NCBI GenBank assembly: GCA_016297495.1
Contig: JAEDGN010000046.1
Span: 1 to 16,923, forward strand
DNA length: 16,923 bases
Source: Coprococcus sp.
Lineage (GTDB): Bacteria; Bacillota; Clostridia; Lachnospirales; Lachnospiraceae
Reading direction: 5' to 3'
In this document: positions 6,466-13,598 of the stretch, one piece after another
Position numbering within the stretch: the first letter of the stretch is position 1
Layout: each line of letters starts with the position of its first letter
The notes under the pieces: model-generated
The model's database searches: none
What the model was told of the DNA's origin: nothing
The model's input: only the letters and a program-made list of their open reading frames with translations
Program-made: the position numbers and the translations under genes

Positions 6466-7419
6466 ATGAAATGGAATAAATATCGTATGAAGACGACAAC
6501 GGAGGCTGTGGATCTGATCAGCTACACGCTTGGAGAGATGGGAATTGAGGGTATAGAGATCGAAGACAAGATTCCTCTCACTGAGGAAGAGAAGAAGAAA
6601 ATGTTTATCGATATTCTTCCTGACCTGGGAGAAGATGACGGCGTGGCCTATGTGTCATTTTACATCGAGCCGGAGAAGGATCACGAAGAAACATTGGAAG
6701 AAGTGAGTCGGGCTGTTCAGGAACTGGCGGATTTTGTAGATATTGGTGAGGCAGCCATAAAAAAATCCGTGACAGCAGATGTGGACTGGATGAACAATTG
6801 GAAAAAATTCTGGAAACCATTTAAAGTGGATGATCAGATTATTATCAAGCCGACCTGGGAGACTCTGTCTGATGTGGAGGATGGAACCCTGGTGGTGGAA
6901 CTGGATCCGGGTACTTCCTTTGGAACGGGCATGCATCATACGACACGTCTCTGTATTACGCAGATGAAGAAATATCTGAAAAAGGATCAGGCTTTATTTG
7001 ATGTGGGCTGCGGCAGCGGTATCCTGTCCATTATTGGTCTGATGCTTGGTGCGGGAGAGGCAGCGGCAACGGATGTGGATCCCAATGCGGTAGCAGCAGC
7101 CATAGAGAATGCCGGTGTTAATCATATTGATATGAGTCGTTATCATGTGGCAGCCGGTGATATTATCACTGATGAAGGATTCAGACATTCCTGCGGTGTG
7201 GAAAAATATGACCTGGTTCTTGCTAATATTCTTGCAGATATTATCATTCCATTATCAGGTGTCATCAAAGAGAATATGAAGCCGGGCGGTATCTTTGTAT
7301 CTTCCGGTATTATCAATACAAAAGAAGATGAAGTGAGAAAGGCATTACTGGATAACGGATTTGAGATTCTGGAAGTGACTCATTCCGGAGACTGGGTGGC
7401 CTTTACTGCAAGAAAATAG
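6466..7419 (+). CDS. prmA: Ribosomal protein L11 methyltransferase PrmA
   Basis: PrmA methylates ribosomal protein L11 using S-adenosylmethionine. The 317-residue product has an N-terminal substrate-recognition domain followed by the Rossmann methyltransferase fold. Visible hallmarks are DPGTSFGTGMHHTTRLC before the fold, motif I DVGCGSGILSI (residues 179-189) and the motif IV region LVLANILADII (N254), all typical of PrmA. The frame is open back to ATG 6451, but ATG 6466 gives the standard MKWNKYR start and has TGGAGA about nine bases upstream, so 6466 is preferred. It follows the chaperone operon in the same order as in Bacillus. A terminator lies before it and the rsmE promoter after it, so it may depend on readthrough. 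Confidence 0.95.
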   Translation: MKWNKYRMKTTTEAVDLISYTLGEMGIEGIEIEDKIPLTEEEKKKMFIDILPDLGEDDGVAYVSFYIEPEKDHEETLEEVSRAVQELADFVDIGEAAIKKSVTADVDWMNNWKKFWKPFKVDDQIIIKPTWETLSDVEDGTLVVELDPGTSFGTGMHHTTRLCITQMKKYLKKDQALFDVGCGSGILSIIGLMLGAGEAAATDVDPNAVAAAIENAGVNHIDMSRYHVAAGDIITDEGFRHSCGVEKYDLVLANILADIIIPLSGVIKENMKPGGIFVSSGIINTKEDEVRKALLDNGFEILEVTHSGDWVAFTARK

Positions 7420-7427
7420 AAACAGTC

Positions 7428-7457
7428 TTGAATCCGCTGTGTATTTCATGCTATAAT
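7428..7457 (+). promoter_or_regulatory. Sigma-A promoter for rsmE
   Basis: TTGAAT (7428-7433), an 18-base spacer and a perfect TATAAT (7452-7457) form a good promoter. The TG at 7449-7450 makes it an extended -10 (TGCTATAAT). It lies in the gap after prmA, 56 bases before the rsmE start, and predicts a start near 7464 for an rsmE-desulfurase-thiI transcript. Confidence 0.8.
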
Positions 7458-7513
7458 GGCACAAGTGTCAGGAACAGGAGTTTTTAGCAGCCGGTGTGCC
7501 GCAGGAGGTAAAT

Positions 7514-8254
7514 ATGCCGAGATTTTTTGTCGATACGGATCAGATTAATGAAAATGATATTATAATAAAAGGTTCGGATGTCAATCATATCAGGAATGTC
7601 CTGAGGATGACGGCGGGCGACGAAGTAACGGTCAGTGATGGACATGGCATGGACTATTTCTGCAGAATTGCTTCAATAGACAAGGATGAGATTGTGCTTG
7701 ATATTGTGGACAACTGGCATTCCTTCGTAGAACTGCCGGCCAAGATATATCTGTTTCAGGGACTGCCCAAGGCAGATAAGATGGAATGGATCATTCAGAA
7801 GGCAGTAGAGCTGGGGGTTTATGAAGTGGTTCCTGTCATCACGAAGCGGACTGTTGTGAAACTGGATCCGAAAAAAGAGGAGAAAAAACGGCTCCGTTGG
7901 CAGAGTATTGCAGAGAGCGCAGCGAAACAGGCAGGACGGGCGCTTATTCCTTCAGTAGCAGAGTGTATGACCTTTGAGAAGGCTCTGCGTATGTGCAATG
8001 GATTGGATGCGGCATTGATTCCGTATGAGAAAGCAGAAGGTATGCAGCATGCCAGAGATCAGATACGATCTGTCCACGGTGCCCATTCTGTTGGTATCTT
8101 CATAGGACCGGAGGGCGGCTTTGAGGAGAGTGAGATAGAGGCTGCAAAAGCGGCAGGGGCGGTACCAATCACTCTCGGGAGAAGAATTTTGCGGACGGAA
8201 ACGGCAGGACTTACTATGTTGTCTATTCTGATGTTTGAGCTTGAAGAGGATTAG
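7514..8254 (+). CDS. rsmE: 16S rRNA (uracil-1498-N3)-methyltransferase RsmE
   Basis: RsmE makes m3U1498 in 16S rRNA. The 246-residue length and domain order are standard: an N-terminal PUA-like RNA-binding domain (MPRFFVDTDQ, NHIRNVLRM, GDEVTVSDGHG) followed by a SPOUT methyltransferase domain. The SPOUT knot signatures are IGPEGGF (about 197-203) and the C-terminal LGRRILRTETAGLTMLSILM, which form the S-adenosylmethionine pocket. The frame is open back to a GTG at 7496, but ATG 7514 has AGGAGG at 7503-7508 and begins the family's usual PRFFV, so I chose it. Its TAG stop overlaps the AGGAG site of the next gene, eight bases ahead, suggesting tight coupling. Confidence 0.96.
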   Translation: MPRFFVDTDQINENDIIIKGSDVNHIRNVLRMTAGDEVTVSDGHGMDYFCRIASIDKDEIVLDIVDNWHSFVELPAKIYLFQGLPKADKMEWIIQKAVELGVYEVVPVITKRTVVKLDPKKEEKKRLRWQSIAESAAKQAGRALIPSVAECMTFEKALRMCNGLDAALIPYEKAEGMQHARDQIRSVHGAHSVGIFIGPEGGFEESEIEAAKAAGAVPITLGRRILRTETAGLTMLSILMFELEED

Positions 8255-8262
8255 GAGATTTT

Positions 8263-9477
8263 ATGGAAATTTATATGGATAATGCAGCGACGACCAGAGT
8301 CTATAGTGAAGTCATAGACACGGTCGGTAAGGTGATGCGCAGCGATTATGGCAATCCTTCGTCACTGCATATGAAAGGCGTGGATGCGGAGCATTATATT
8401 CGCTGCGCCAAAGAGACATTTGCGAAGATACTGAAGGTGGATGAGAAGGAGATCATCTTCACATCCGGCGGCACAGAATCCAACAATACGGCACTCATCG
8501 GTGCGGCCATGGCCAACCGGAGGTCGGGGCAGCATATCATTACTACATGTATTGAACATGCGTCGGTCTATGAACCGATGATGTATCTGGAGAAGCAGGG
8601 ATTTGAGATCACATGGCTGCCAGTGAACGATCATGGGATTGTCAATCTGGATGCATTGAAAGAGGCTGTGCGCCCGGACACTATTCTGGTATCTGTTATG
8701 TGCGTGAACAATGAGATCGGAACCGTACAGCCCATTGAAGATGTGGCAGCTATTGTGAAGTCGTGTAATCCGTCGGCACTGATACATGTGGATGCAATCC
8801 AGGGATTTGGCAAGCTGGTACTGCATCCGAAGAAGCTGGGCATTGATTTGTTGTCCATCAGTGGTCATAAATTCCACGGACCGAAGGGAACGGGGGTGCT
8901 GTGGGTACGTGACAGGGTGAAAGTGCAGCCGCTGATCCTGGGAGGCGGGCAGCAGAAGGCGATGCGCTCCGGGACAGAAAATGTGCCGGGGATTGCAGGT
9001 ATGGCGAAGGCTGCTGAGATGGAATATACGGATCTGGAAAATAAATTACAGCATTTATATGAGCTTCGTACTTATTTTATTGATGAAGTGGAGAAGCTGG
9101 AAGGAACTGTTGTTAACGGTGGTAAAAAAAGAGGATATCTCCGAATGTCGGAGGATTCCGAAGCCTGCGCTGCACCTCATGTTGTCAGCGTCAGCTTTGC
9201 TGATGTGCGTGCAGAGGTACTCCTGCATGCGTTGGAGGAGGCAGGCGTTTATGTATCCAGTGGTTCGGCCTGTTCGTCCAACCACCCGGCTATCAGCGGA
9301 ACGCTGAAGGCCATCGGTGTGCAGAAGTGCTATCTGGATGCGACGCTCCGATTCAGCTTTTCTTTTGATACGACAAAGGAAGATATTGATGAATGCGTGG
9401 CACAGCTGTCCAGGCTGCTGCCGATGCTCAGACGATATACACCTGGAGGCAGGAAAAAGGGAGGCAAACGTGTTTAA
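8263..9477 (+). CDS. Cysteine desulfurase (NifS/IscS family)
   Basis: This pyridoxal-phosphate enzyme releases sulfur from cysteine as a protein persulfide. The 404 residues show MDNAATTRV at the start, TSGGTESNNTALIGA (cofactor phosphate contacts), ISGHKFHGPKGTG with the Schiff-base lysine K203, and the sulfur-accepting loop SSGSACSS with C337. The position directly before thiI matches the nifZ-thiI pair of Bacillus, so its most likely job is sulfur supply for tRNA 4-thiouridine rather than general iron-sulfur assembly; no IscU/SufU is present here. The C-terminus carries a short basic tail (GGRKKGGKR). The start is ATG with AGGAG at 8253-8257. Its last eight bases overlap the GTG start of thiI, indicating translational coupling. 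Confidence 0.94.
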   Translation: MEIYMDNAATTRVYSEVIDTVGKVMRSDYGNPSSLHMKGVDAEHYIRCAKETFAKILKVDEKEIIFTSGGTESNNTALIGAAMANRRSGQHIITTCIEHASVYEPMMYLEKQGFEITWLPVNDHGIVNLDALKEAVRPDTILVSVMCVNNEIGTVQPIEDVAAIVKSCNPSALIHVDAIQGFGKLVLHPKKLGIDLLSISGHKFHGPKGTGVLWVRDRVKVQPLILGGGQQKAMRSGTENVPGIAGMAKAAEMEYTDLENKLQHLYELRTYFIDEVEKLEGTVVNGGKKRGYLRMSEDSEACAAPHVVSVSFADVRAEVLLHALEEAGVYVSSGSACSSNHPAISGTLKAIGVQKCYLDATLRFSFSFDTTKEDIDECVAQLSRLLPMLRRYTPGGRKKGGKRV

Positions 9478-10648
9478 AGCTTTTTTGATTAAGTATGGAG
9501 AAATCGGCATTAAAGGCAAGAACAGATATCTGTTTGAGTATGCGCTGATGGATCAGATTAAGTTTTCCCTCAGAAAAGTTGAGGGTCAGTTTTCAGTGTC
9601 CAAGGAACAGGGCCGCGTCTATGTGGAGGCACTGAGTGATTTTGATTATGATGAAGTTGTAAAGGCACTGTCCAGAGTATTTGGAATTGTGGCTATATGT
9701 CCTGTTGTTCTCTGCGATAACAATGAATGGGGCCATTTATGTCAGGTCGTGGGCGATTATATGGAAGAAACCTATCCGGATAAGAAGCTTACATTCAAGG
9801 TATTTGCCAGAAGGGCAGATAAGCAGTATCCGAAGCATTCCATGGAGATTGCTGCCGATATGGGTGAGTATCTGCTTGATCGTTTCCCGGATATGAGCGT
9901 GGATGTCCATAAGCCGGATGTTGCACTGAATATTGAAGTCAGAGAGAGAACCTATATTTATTCTATCTCTATTCCGGGACCGGGAGGGATGCCGGTAGGT
10001 ACCAACGGCAAAGCCACACTTCTTTTGTCGGGCGGTATTGACAGTCCGGTGGCTGGATATATGATTGCCAAGCGGGGTGTCAAGATCGATGCGGTTTATT
10101 TCCATGCACCACCATATACAAGCGAGCGTGCCAAGCAAAAAGTTGTGGATCTGGCAAAGATTGTAGCTGCCTATGCAGGTCCTATCCAGCTGCATGTTAT
10201 CAATTTCACGGATATCCAGCTGGCTATTTATGATAAATGTCCTCATGATGAGCTGACCATCATCATGCGTCGTTATATGATGAAGATTGCTGAACATATT
10301 GCTTTGGAGGAAGGATCACTGGGACTGATCACCGGGGAGAGCATCGGTCAGGTGGCAAGTCAAACCATGCAGAGCCTGCGGGCGACCAATGCAGTCTGTA
10401 CACTGCCTGTCTATCGTCCGGTCATTGGCTTTGATAAAAATGATATTGTTGAAATATCAGAGAAGATCGGTGCTTTTGAGACATCCATTCAGCCTTTTGA
10501 GGACTGCTGTACTATTTTTGTGGCCAAGCATCCTGTAACAAAACCGAATGTACGGGCTATTGAGAGATCTGAACATCACCTGGTGGATGTCATCGATGAT
10601 CTGATGAAGAAGGCTATTGAGACAAGAGAAACCATTCTGTGCGAATAG
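9470..10648 (+). CDS. thiI: tRNA uracil 4-sulfurtransferase ThiI
   Basis: ThiI makes 4-thiouridine at position 8 of tRNA and can feed sulfur to thiamin thiazole synthesis. The 392-residue protein has the N-terminal ferredoxin-like domain (FLIKYGEIGIKGKNR), a THUMP RNA-binding domain, and the PP-loop adenylation domain with SGGIDS at residues 187-192. It ends shortly after CTIFVAKHPVTKP and lacks the C-terminal rhodanese domain of the enterobacterial enzyme, as in Bacillus ThiI, so it should take sulfur directly from the desulfurase encoded just upstream. The frame stays open to 9317, but that is inside the desulfurase gene. GTG 9470 has GGGAGG at 9459-9464, five bases upstream, and starts the normal N-terminus. 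Confidence 0.95.
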   Translation: MFKAFLIKYGEIGIKGKNRYLFEYALMDQIKFSLRKVEGQFSVSKEQGRVYVEALSDFDYDEVVKALSRVFGIVAICPVVLCDNNEWGHLCQVVGDYMEETYPDKKLTFKVFARRADKQYPKHSMEIAADMGEYLLDRFPDMSVDVHKPDVALNIEVRERTYIYSISIPGPGGMPVGTNGKATLLLSGGIDSPVAGYMIAKRGVKIDAVYFHAPPYTSERAKQKVVDLAKIVAAYAGPIQLHVINFTDIQLAIYDKCPHDELTIIMRRYMMKIAEHIALEEGSLGLITGESIGQVASQTMQSLRATNAVCTLPVYRPVIGFDKNDIVEISEKIGAFETSIQPFEDCCTIFVAKHPVTKPNVRAIERSEHHLVDVIDDLMKKAIETRETILCE

Positions 10649-10649
10649 A

Positions 10650-10683
10650 AAATAGAAAAGGTGCTGTATGGGAATACAGCACC
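10650..10683 (-). terminator. Terminator shared by thiI and the HPr-like gene
   Basis: A perfect 10-bp stem, GGTGCTGTAT (10660-10669) with ATACAGCACC (10674-10683), has a four-base loop. On the - strand it is followed by TTTTCTATTTTC, a good termination tract for the HPr-like gene, whose stop is 14 bases away. On the + strand the following TGTCAAT is poor, but the hairpin probably also marks the end of the convergent thiI message. Confidence 0.8.
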
Positions 10684-10696
10684 TGTCAATATACGA

Positions 10697-10930
10697 TTAT
10701 TCAACGATAAATGGTTCAATAGTTGTAAGAATCTGATCCATTTCGTCGCTCTCATGAATAGTGAGTTCGATCGGCTTGGATAAGTCGAGACTGAAGATAC
10801 CCATGATAGATTTGGCGTCAATGACATATCTGCCGGAGATCAGATCAAAGTCTGTGTTAAAGCGGCTGATACTGTTGACGAATCCCTTTACTTTATCGAT
10901 AGAATCGAGACAAACTCGAACGGTTTTCAT
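10697..10930 (-). CDS. HPr-like protein lacking the active-site histidine
   Basis: The 77-residue product aligns by eye with HPr, the phosphocarrier of the sugar phosphotransferase system, most clearly at AKSIMGIFSLDLSKPIELTI. S41 in that stretch corresponds to the regulatory Ser46 of HPr that HPr kinase modifies. The N-terminal region where HPr has GIHARPA reads DSIDKVKGFVNSI, is about three residues shorter, and has no histidine, so it cannot act as the usual EI-dependent phosphocarrier. Bacillus Crh is a known HPr paralogue without the histidine, acting through the serine with CcpA, but this protein differs more from HPr than Crh does. It is the only minus-strand gene here, has AAAGGAGG eight bases before its ATG, and diverges from mtaB. 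Regulatory function is inferred. Confidence 0.85.
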   Translation of the reverse strand: MKTVRVCLDSIDKVKGFVNSISRFNTDFDLISGRYVIDAKSIMGIFSLDLSKPIELTIHESDEMDQILTTIEPFIVE

Positions 10931-10963
10931 GGCTGTTCCTCCTTTATATGCTATATTAATTTG

Positions 10964-10974
10964 GGTAAATTACC
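10964..10974. promoter_or_regulatory. Operator-like palindrome at the HPr-like promoter
   Basis: GGTAAATTACC is a perfect palindrome (GGTAA/TTACC around one base). It falls right after the predicted start point of the HPr-like transcript, between its -10 box and ribosome binding site, where a repressor would act. The binding protein is unknown. Confidence 0.4.
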
Positions 10975-10982
10975 TACTTAAT

Positions 10983-11011
10983 ATACTACATTCGGAACAG
11001 CCAAAAGTCAA
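10983..11011 (-). promoter_or_regulatory. Candidate promoter of the HPr-like gene
   Basis: Reading the - strand, TTGACT (11011-11006), 17 bases, then TAGTAT (10988-10983) gives a plausible sigma-A promoter with a start near 10976 and a leader of about 46 bases. The -35 box is 5 of 6 and the -10 box 4 of 6 to consensus. One arm of a 9-bp inverted repeat (GGAACAGCC, 10994-11002) fills the spacer. Its partner (GGCTGTTCC, 10931-10939) lies between the start codon and the SD of the same gene. Confidence 0.5.
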
Positions 11012-11026
11012 CAGTTACATTAACTG
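11012..11026. promoter_or_regulatory. Operator-like palindrome between the HPr-like gene and mtaB
   Basis: CAGTTA (11012-11017), CAT, TAACTG (11021-11026) is a perfect 6-bp inverted repeat abutting the -35 box of the HPr-like promoter, 25 bases before mtaB. It is followed by ATTTTT on the + strand. It could be an operator, or less likely a weak hairpin in the mtaB leader. Confidence 0.4.
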
Positions 11027-11051
11027 ATTTTTAAATGATGGAGGAATGATG

Positions 11052-12431
11052 ATGGAGAAATCCGTTGCTTTTTGTACGCTGGGATGTAAAGTGAATCAGT
11101 ATGAAACTGATGCCATGCGTGAAATGTTTGTGTCCGGCGGATACGAGGTGAAGGAATTTTCCGAACCTGCGTCGGTTTATGTGATCAATACCTGCACTGT
11201 TACGAATATGGCTGACAGGAAGTCAAGACAGATGCTGCATCGGGCAAGAAAAAAGAATCCCGGCAGTATCATTGTGGCTGTTGGCTGTTATGTCCAGGCT
11301 GCTGGGGATCAGTTGAAAGCGGATGACATGGTGGACATTGTTATCGGTAACAATATGAAAAACCAGGTGGTTCGTGTTGTCGAACAGTATATGAAGGACA
11401 GTGGAAGAATGGCGGAGAGCCAAAAAGCCTGGATACCGGATATTGCCCATGAGCAGGATTATGAGTCTATGACGATTACCACTGTGTCAGAGCATACAAG
11501 GGCTTATATCAAAATCCAGGATGGATGCAACCAGTTTTGTTCGTATTGTATTATTCCTTACGCCAGAGGACGGGTCAGGAGCCGCAGGATGGAGGACATA
11601 CTGGATGAAGTCAGTAGATTAATTTCCAATGGCTATAAGGAGATTGTTCTCACTGGTATTCATATCAGTTCTTATGGATTGGATTTTGATCATGGAGCCT
11701 CGGAAAAGGCAGAAGAGGACTATGGCCCTTTTAAGAACAGTGCGCTTATTGATCTGATAGAAGCTCTTTCAAGTGTGGAGGGGCTGGAGAGGATTCGCCT
11801 GGGTTCACTTGAACCAAGGATTATCACAGAGGAGTTTGCAGCAAGGCTTTGCAGAATTCCTCAGATATGTCCTCATTTTCATCTGTCACTGCAGAGTGGA
11901 TGTGATGCTACTTTAAAGCGAATGAACCGCCATTATACAACAGAATTGTATCTGGAGAAATGTCAGCTGCTTCGAAATTATTTCGACAGACCGGCGCTGA
12001 CGACGGATGTGATCGTGGGCTTCCCGGGAGAAACGGATGAGGAATTTTCAATGACAGAAGCATTTTTGGAGAAGGTCCATTTTGCGGATATGCACATTTT
12101 TAAATATTCAAGACGCCAGGGAACAAAGGCAGCTGTTATGCCGGGACAGGTGGATCCCCAGATTCAGACAATACGCAGCGACCGTCTGCTGGAGCTGGCG
12201 GCACGGATGCACGAAGATTATCTGGAAAACTGCCGTGATCAGGAACAGCAGGTATTGATTGAGGAAGAAACGGAGATTCATGGTGCCAGATATATGACCG
12301 GACACAGCAGAAATTATATTCGCTGTGCTTTTCAACAGGAAGGATTGTCACCGAATATGATTGTTGCAGGCCGTATAAACACTTCCTTAAAATTAAATGA
12401 AGATTTTGTATTTTGCAAAATAATTGATTGA
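11052..12431 (+). CDS. mtaB: tRNA t6A37 methylthiotransferase MtaB
   Basis: MtaB is a radical-SAM methylthiotransferase converting t6A37 to ms2t6A37 in tRNAs reading ANN codons. The 459 residues contain the N-terminal methylthiotransferase domain with three cluster cysteines (C12 in TLGCKVNQYE, C48 in NTCTVTNMAD, C79 in VGCYVQ). The radical-SAM cluster motif follows as C159, C163 and C166 in DGCNQFCSYCIIPYARGR, and a C-terminal TRAM-like domain covers the last ~60 residues. LGCKVNQYET and NTCTVTNMADRKSRQ favour MtaB over MiaB. Three ATGs occur in a row (11046, 11049, 11052). I favour 11052 because GGAGG at 11040-11044 is then seven bases away. In Bacillus the gene directly follows rsmE; here three genes intervene. 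Confidence 0.94.
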   Translation: MEKSVAFCTLGCKVNQYETDAMREMFVSGGYEVKEFSEPASVYVINTCTVTNMADRKSRQMLHRARKKNPGSIIVAVGCYVQAAGDQLKADDMVDIVIGNNMKNQVVRVVEQYMKDSGRMAESQKAWIPDIAHEQDYESMTITTVSEHTRAYIKIQDGCNQFCSYCIIPYARGRVRSRRMEDILDEVSRLISNGYKEIVLTGIHISSYGLDFDHGASEKAEEDYGPFKNSALIDLIEALSSVEGLERIRLGSLEPRIITEEFAARLCRIPQICPHFHLSLQSGCDATLKRMNRHYTTELYLEKCQLLRNYFDRPALTTDVIVGFPGETDEEFSMTEAFLEKVHFADMHIFKYSRRQGTKAAVMPGQVDPQIQTIRSDRLLELAARMHEDYLENCRDQEQQVLIEEETEIHGARYMTGHSRNYIRCAFQQEGLSPNMIVAGRINTSLKLNEDFVFCKIID

Positions 12432-12451
12432 ATTCCTGCAATATATATATT
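12424..12451 (+). promoter_or_regulatory. Candidate promoter for ireB-ruvX-DUF1292
   Basis: TTGATT (12424-12429), overlapping the end of mtaB, 16 bases, then TATATT (12446-12451) within an AT-rich run gives a plausible sigma-A promoter with a start about 45 bases before ireB. The AT richness makes chance matches likely, so confidence is limited. Confidence 0.4.
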
Positions 12452-12504
12452 AAGATAATAGTAACCTTGGATAATCGGCCATTAGATAGAAGGGACGTGA
12501 TTGA

Positions 12505-12765
12505 ATGGCAGAAAATAAGAACACACAGTATTTTAAAGTCAGCAATGAGACGGACATTGCTGTGAAGGATATTCTGGAAGCGGTCTATATAGCGTTGACT
12601 GAGAAGGGATACAATCCGGTGAACCAGATTGTCGGCTATATTATGTCAGGTGATCCGACATATGTGACAAGCTATAAGAACGCAAGGTATTTGATTATGA
12701 AGGTTGAGCGGGATGAGATTCTGGAAGAGCTTCTGAAGAATTATATAGAAGTGAATCTGAAGTAG
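12505..12765 (+). CDS. ireB: IreB family regulatory phosphoprotein (UPF0297)
   Basis: The 86-residue protein matches the IreB/YrzL family throughout, notably ALTEKGYNPVNQIVGYIMSGDPTYVTSYKNAR and the RDEILEELLKNYI ending. In Enterococcus faecalis IreB is a small dimer phosphorylated near its N-terminus (Thr4 and Thr7) by the PASTA-domain kinase IreK and limits cephalosporin resistance. Here T7 is kept, while the position of Thr4 is Asn, so at most one of the two sites is conserved by simple position. AGGGA at 12491-12495 precedes the ATG by nine bases. It heads the ireB-ruvX-DUF1292 cluster, the same order as yrzL-yrrK-yrzB in Bacillus, with 13 bases to ruvX. Family call is firm; kinase dependence here is inferred. 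Confidence 0.95.
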   Translation: MAENKNTQYFKVSNETDIAVKDILEAVYIALTEKGYNPVNQIVGYIMSGDPTYVTSYKNARYLIMKVERDEILEELLKNYIEVNLK

Positions 12766-12778
12766 CCCGGTGGAAGAT

Positions 12779-13261
12779 ATGAGAGTTATTGGACTTGATT
12801 ACGGATCGAAGACAGTCGGAGTAGCCCTCAGCGATCCCCTTGGGCTGACGGCTCAGGGACTTGAGACAATCACACGTAAGGATGAGAATAAATTGAGAAA
12901 AACCTACGCGAGGATAGAGTCTCTGATACGTGAGTATGATGTGGAGAAGATTGTGCTGGGTTATCCAAAGAATATGAACGATACGGAAGGCGAGCGTGTT
13001 CAGAAGACGCTGGCCTTTAAAGAGGCGCTTGAACGTCGGACAGGACTTGAGATCATTTTGTGGGATGAGCGTATGAGTACGGTGGCATCGGAGAGAATAT
13101 TGATGGAAGGCCATGTCCGGAGAGAAGACAGAAAGACTTATATAGATAAGATGGCTGCGGTTTTTATTCTGCAGGGCTATCTGGATTATTTGTCATTTAG
13201 TGCGGAAAAACGACAAAATGAACCGATGGATGAAGCGGGAACAGGATCTGACGGTGATTGA
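12779..13261 (+). CDS. ruvX: Holliday junction resolvase-like RuvX (YqgF)
   Basis: RuvX/YqgF is an RNase H-fold nuclease, linked in various bacteria to pre-16S rRNA 5' end maturation and annotated as a putative Holliday junction resolvase. The 160 residues start with MRVIGLDYGSKTVGVALSD, containing the first catalytic Asp, followed by IVLGYPKNMNDTEG, WDERMSTVASERIL and the terminal DKMAAVFILQGYLD with the last catalytic Asp. The tail after residue 145 is charged and variable. The frame is open from GTG 12770, but only ATG 12779 has a ribosome binding site (GGTGGAAG at 12769-12776). It is 13 bases after ireB and 12 before the DUF1292 gene. Confidence 0.94.
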   Translation: MRVIGLDYGSKTVGVALSDPLGLTAQGLETITRKDENKLRKTYARIESLIREYDVEKIVLGYPKNMNDTEGERVQKTLAFKEALERRTGLEIILWDERMSTVASERILMEGHVRREDRKTYIDKMAAVFILQGYLDYLSFSAEKRQNEPMDEAGTGSDGD

Positions 13262-13273
13262 AGGGTGTAGAAG

Positions 13274-13534
13274 ATGGCAGGCAAAACGATTAAATTGACA
13301 ACAGATGATGAAGAGATTGAATTGATTGTCGTTGAGCAGACAATGATTAATAATGTGAATTATCTGCTGGTAACGGATTCTGAGGAAGATGAGGCGGATG
13401 CCTATATCCTGAAGGAAACAGGGGCAGAGACGGAAGATGCATTTTATGAATTTGTCGAGGACAGCACAGAACTGGAGGTAATATCCAGAGTATTTGAAGA
13501 GATGCTGGATGATATTGACTTGAAATATGAATAA
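13274..13534 (+). CDS. DUF1292 family protein (YrzB-like)
   Basis: This 86-residue, strongly acidic protein has the DUF1292 pattern: IKLTTDDEEIELIVVEQTMINNVNYLLVTD, then a run of acidic residues, AYILKE and a closing VFEEMLDDID. It has no cysteine, signal or membrane segment. It is a conserved Firmicute protein of unknown function, always found near ireB and ruvX. AAGGGTG at 13261-13267 precedes the ATG. It lies 12 bases after ruvX and is the likely third gene of one transcript. Function is not known. Confidence 0.92.
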   Translation: MAGKTIKLTTDDEEIELIVVEQTMINNVNYLLVTDSEEDEADAYILKETGAETEDAFYEFVEDSTELEVISRVFEEMLDDIDLKYE

Positions 13535-13598
13535 TTGATGTCATTTATTCCAGAAGTTACAAAACATGACAACGGGAGAGGAAGGTAGAAGGCGCATT

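Noticed and set aside
13539..13571. TGTCAT/ATGACA inverted repeat upstream of the Fur-family gene as an autoregulatory Fur box
   Set aside because: The arms are 6 bases, 21 bases apart, and do not match a Fur, Zur or PerR box; expected by chance.
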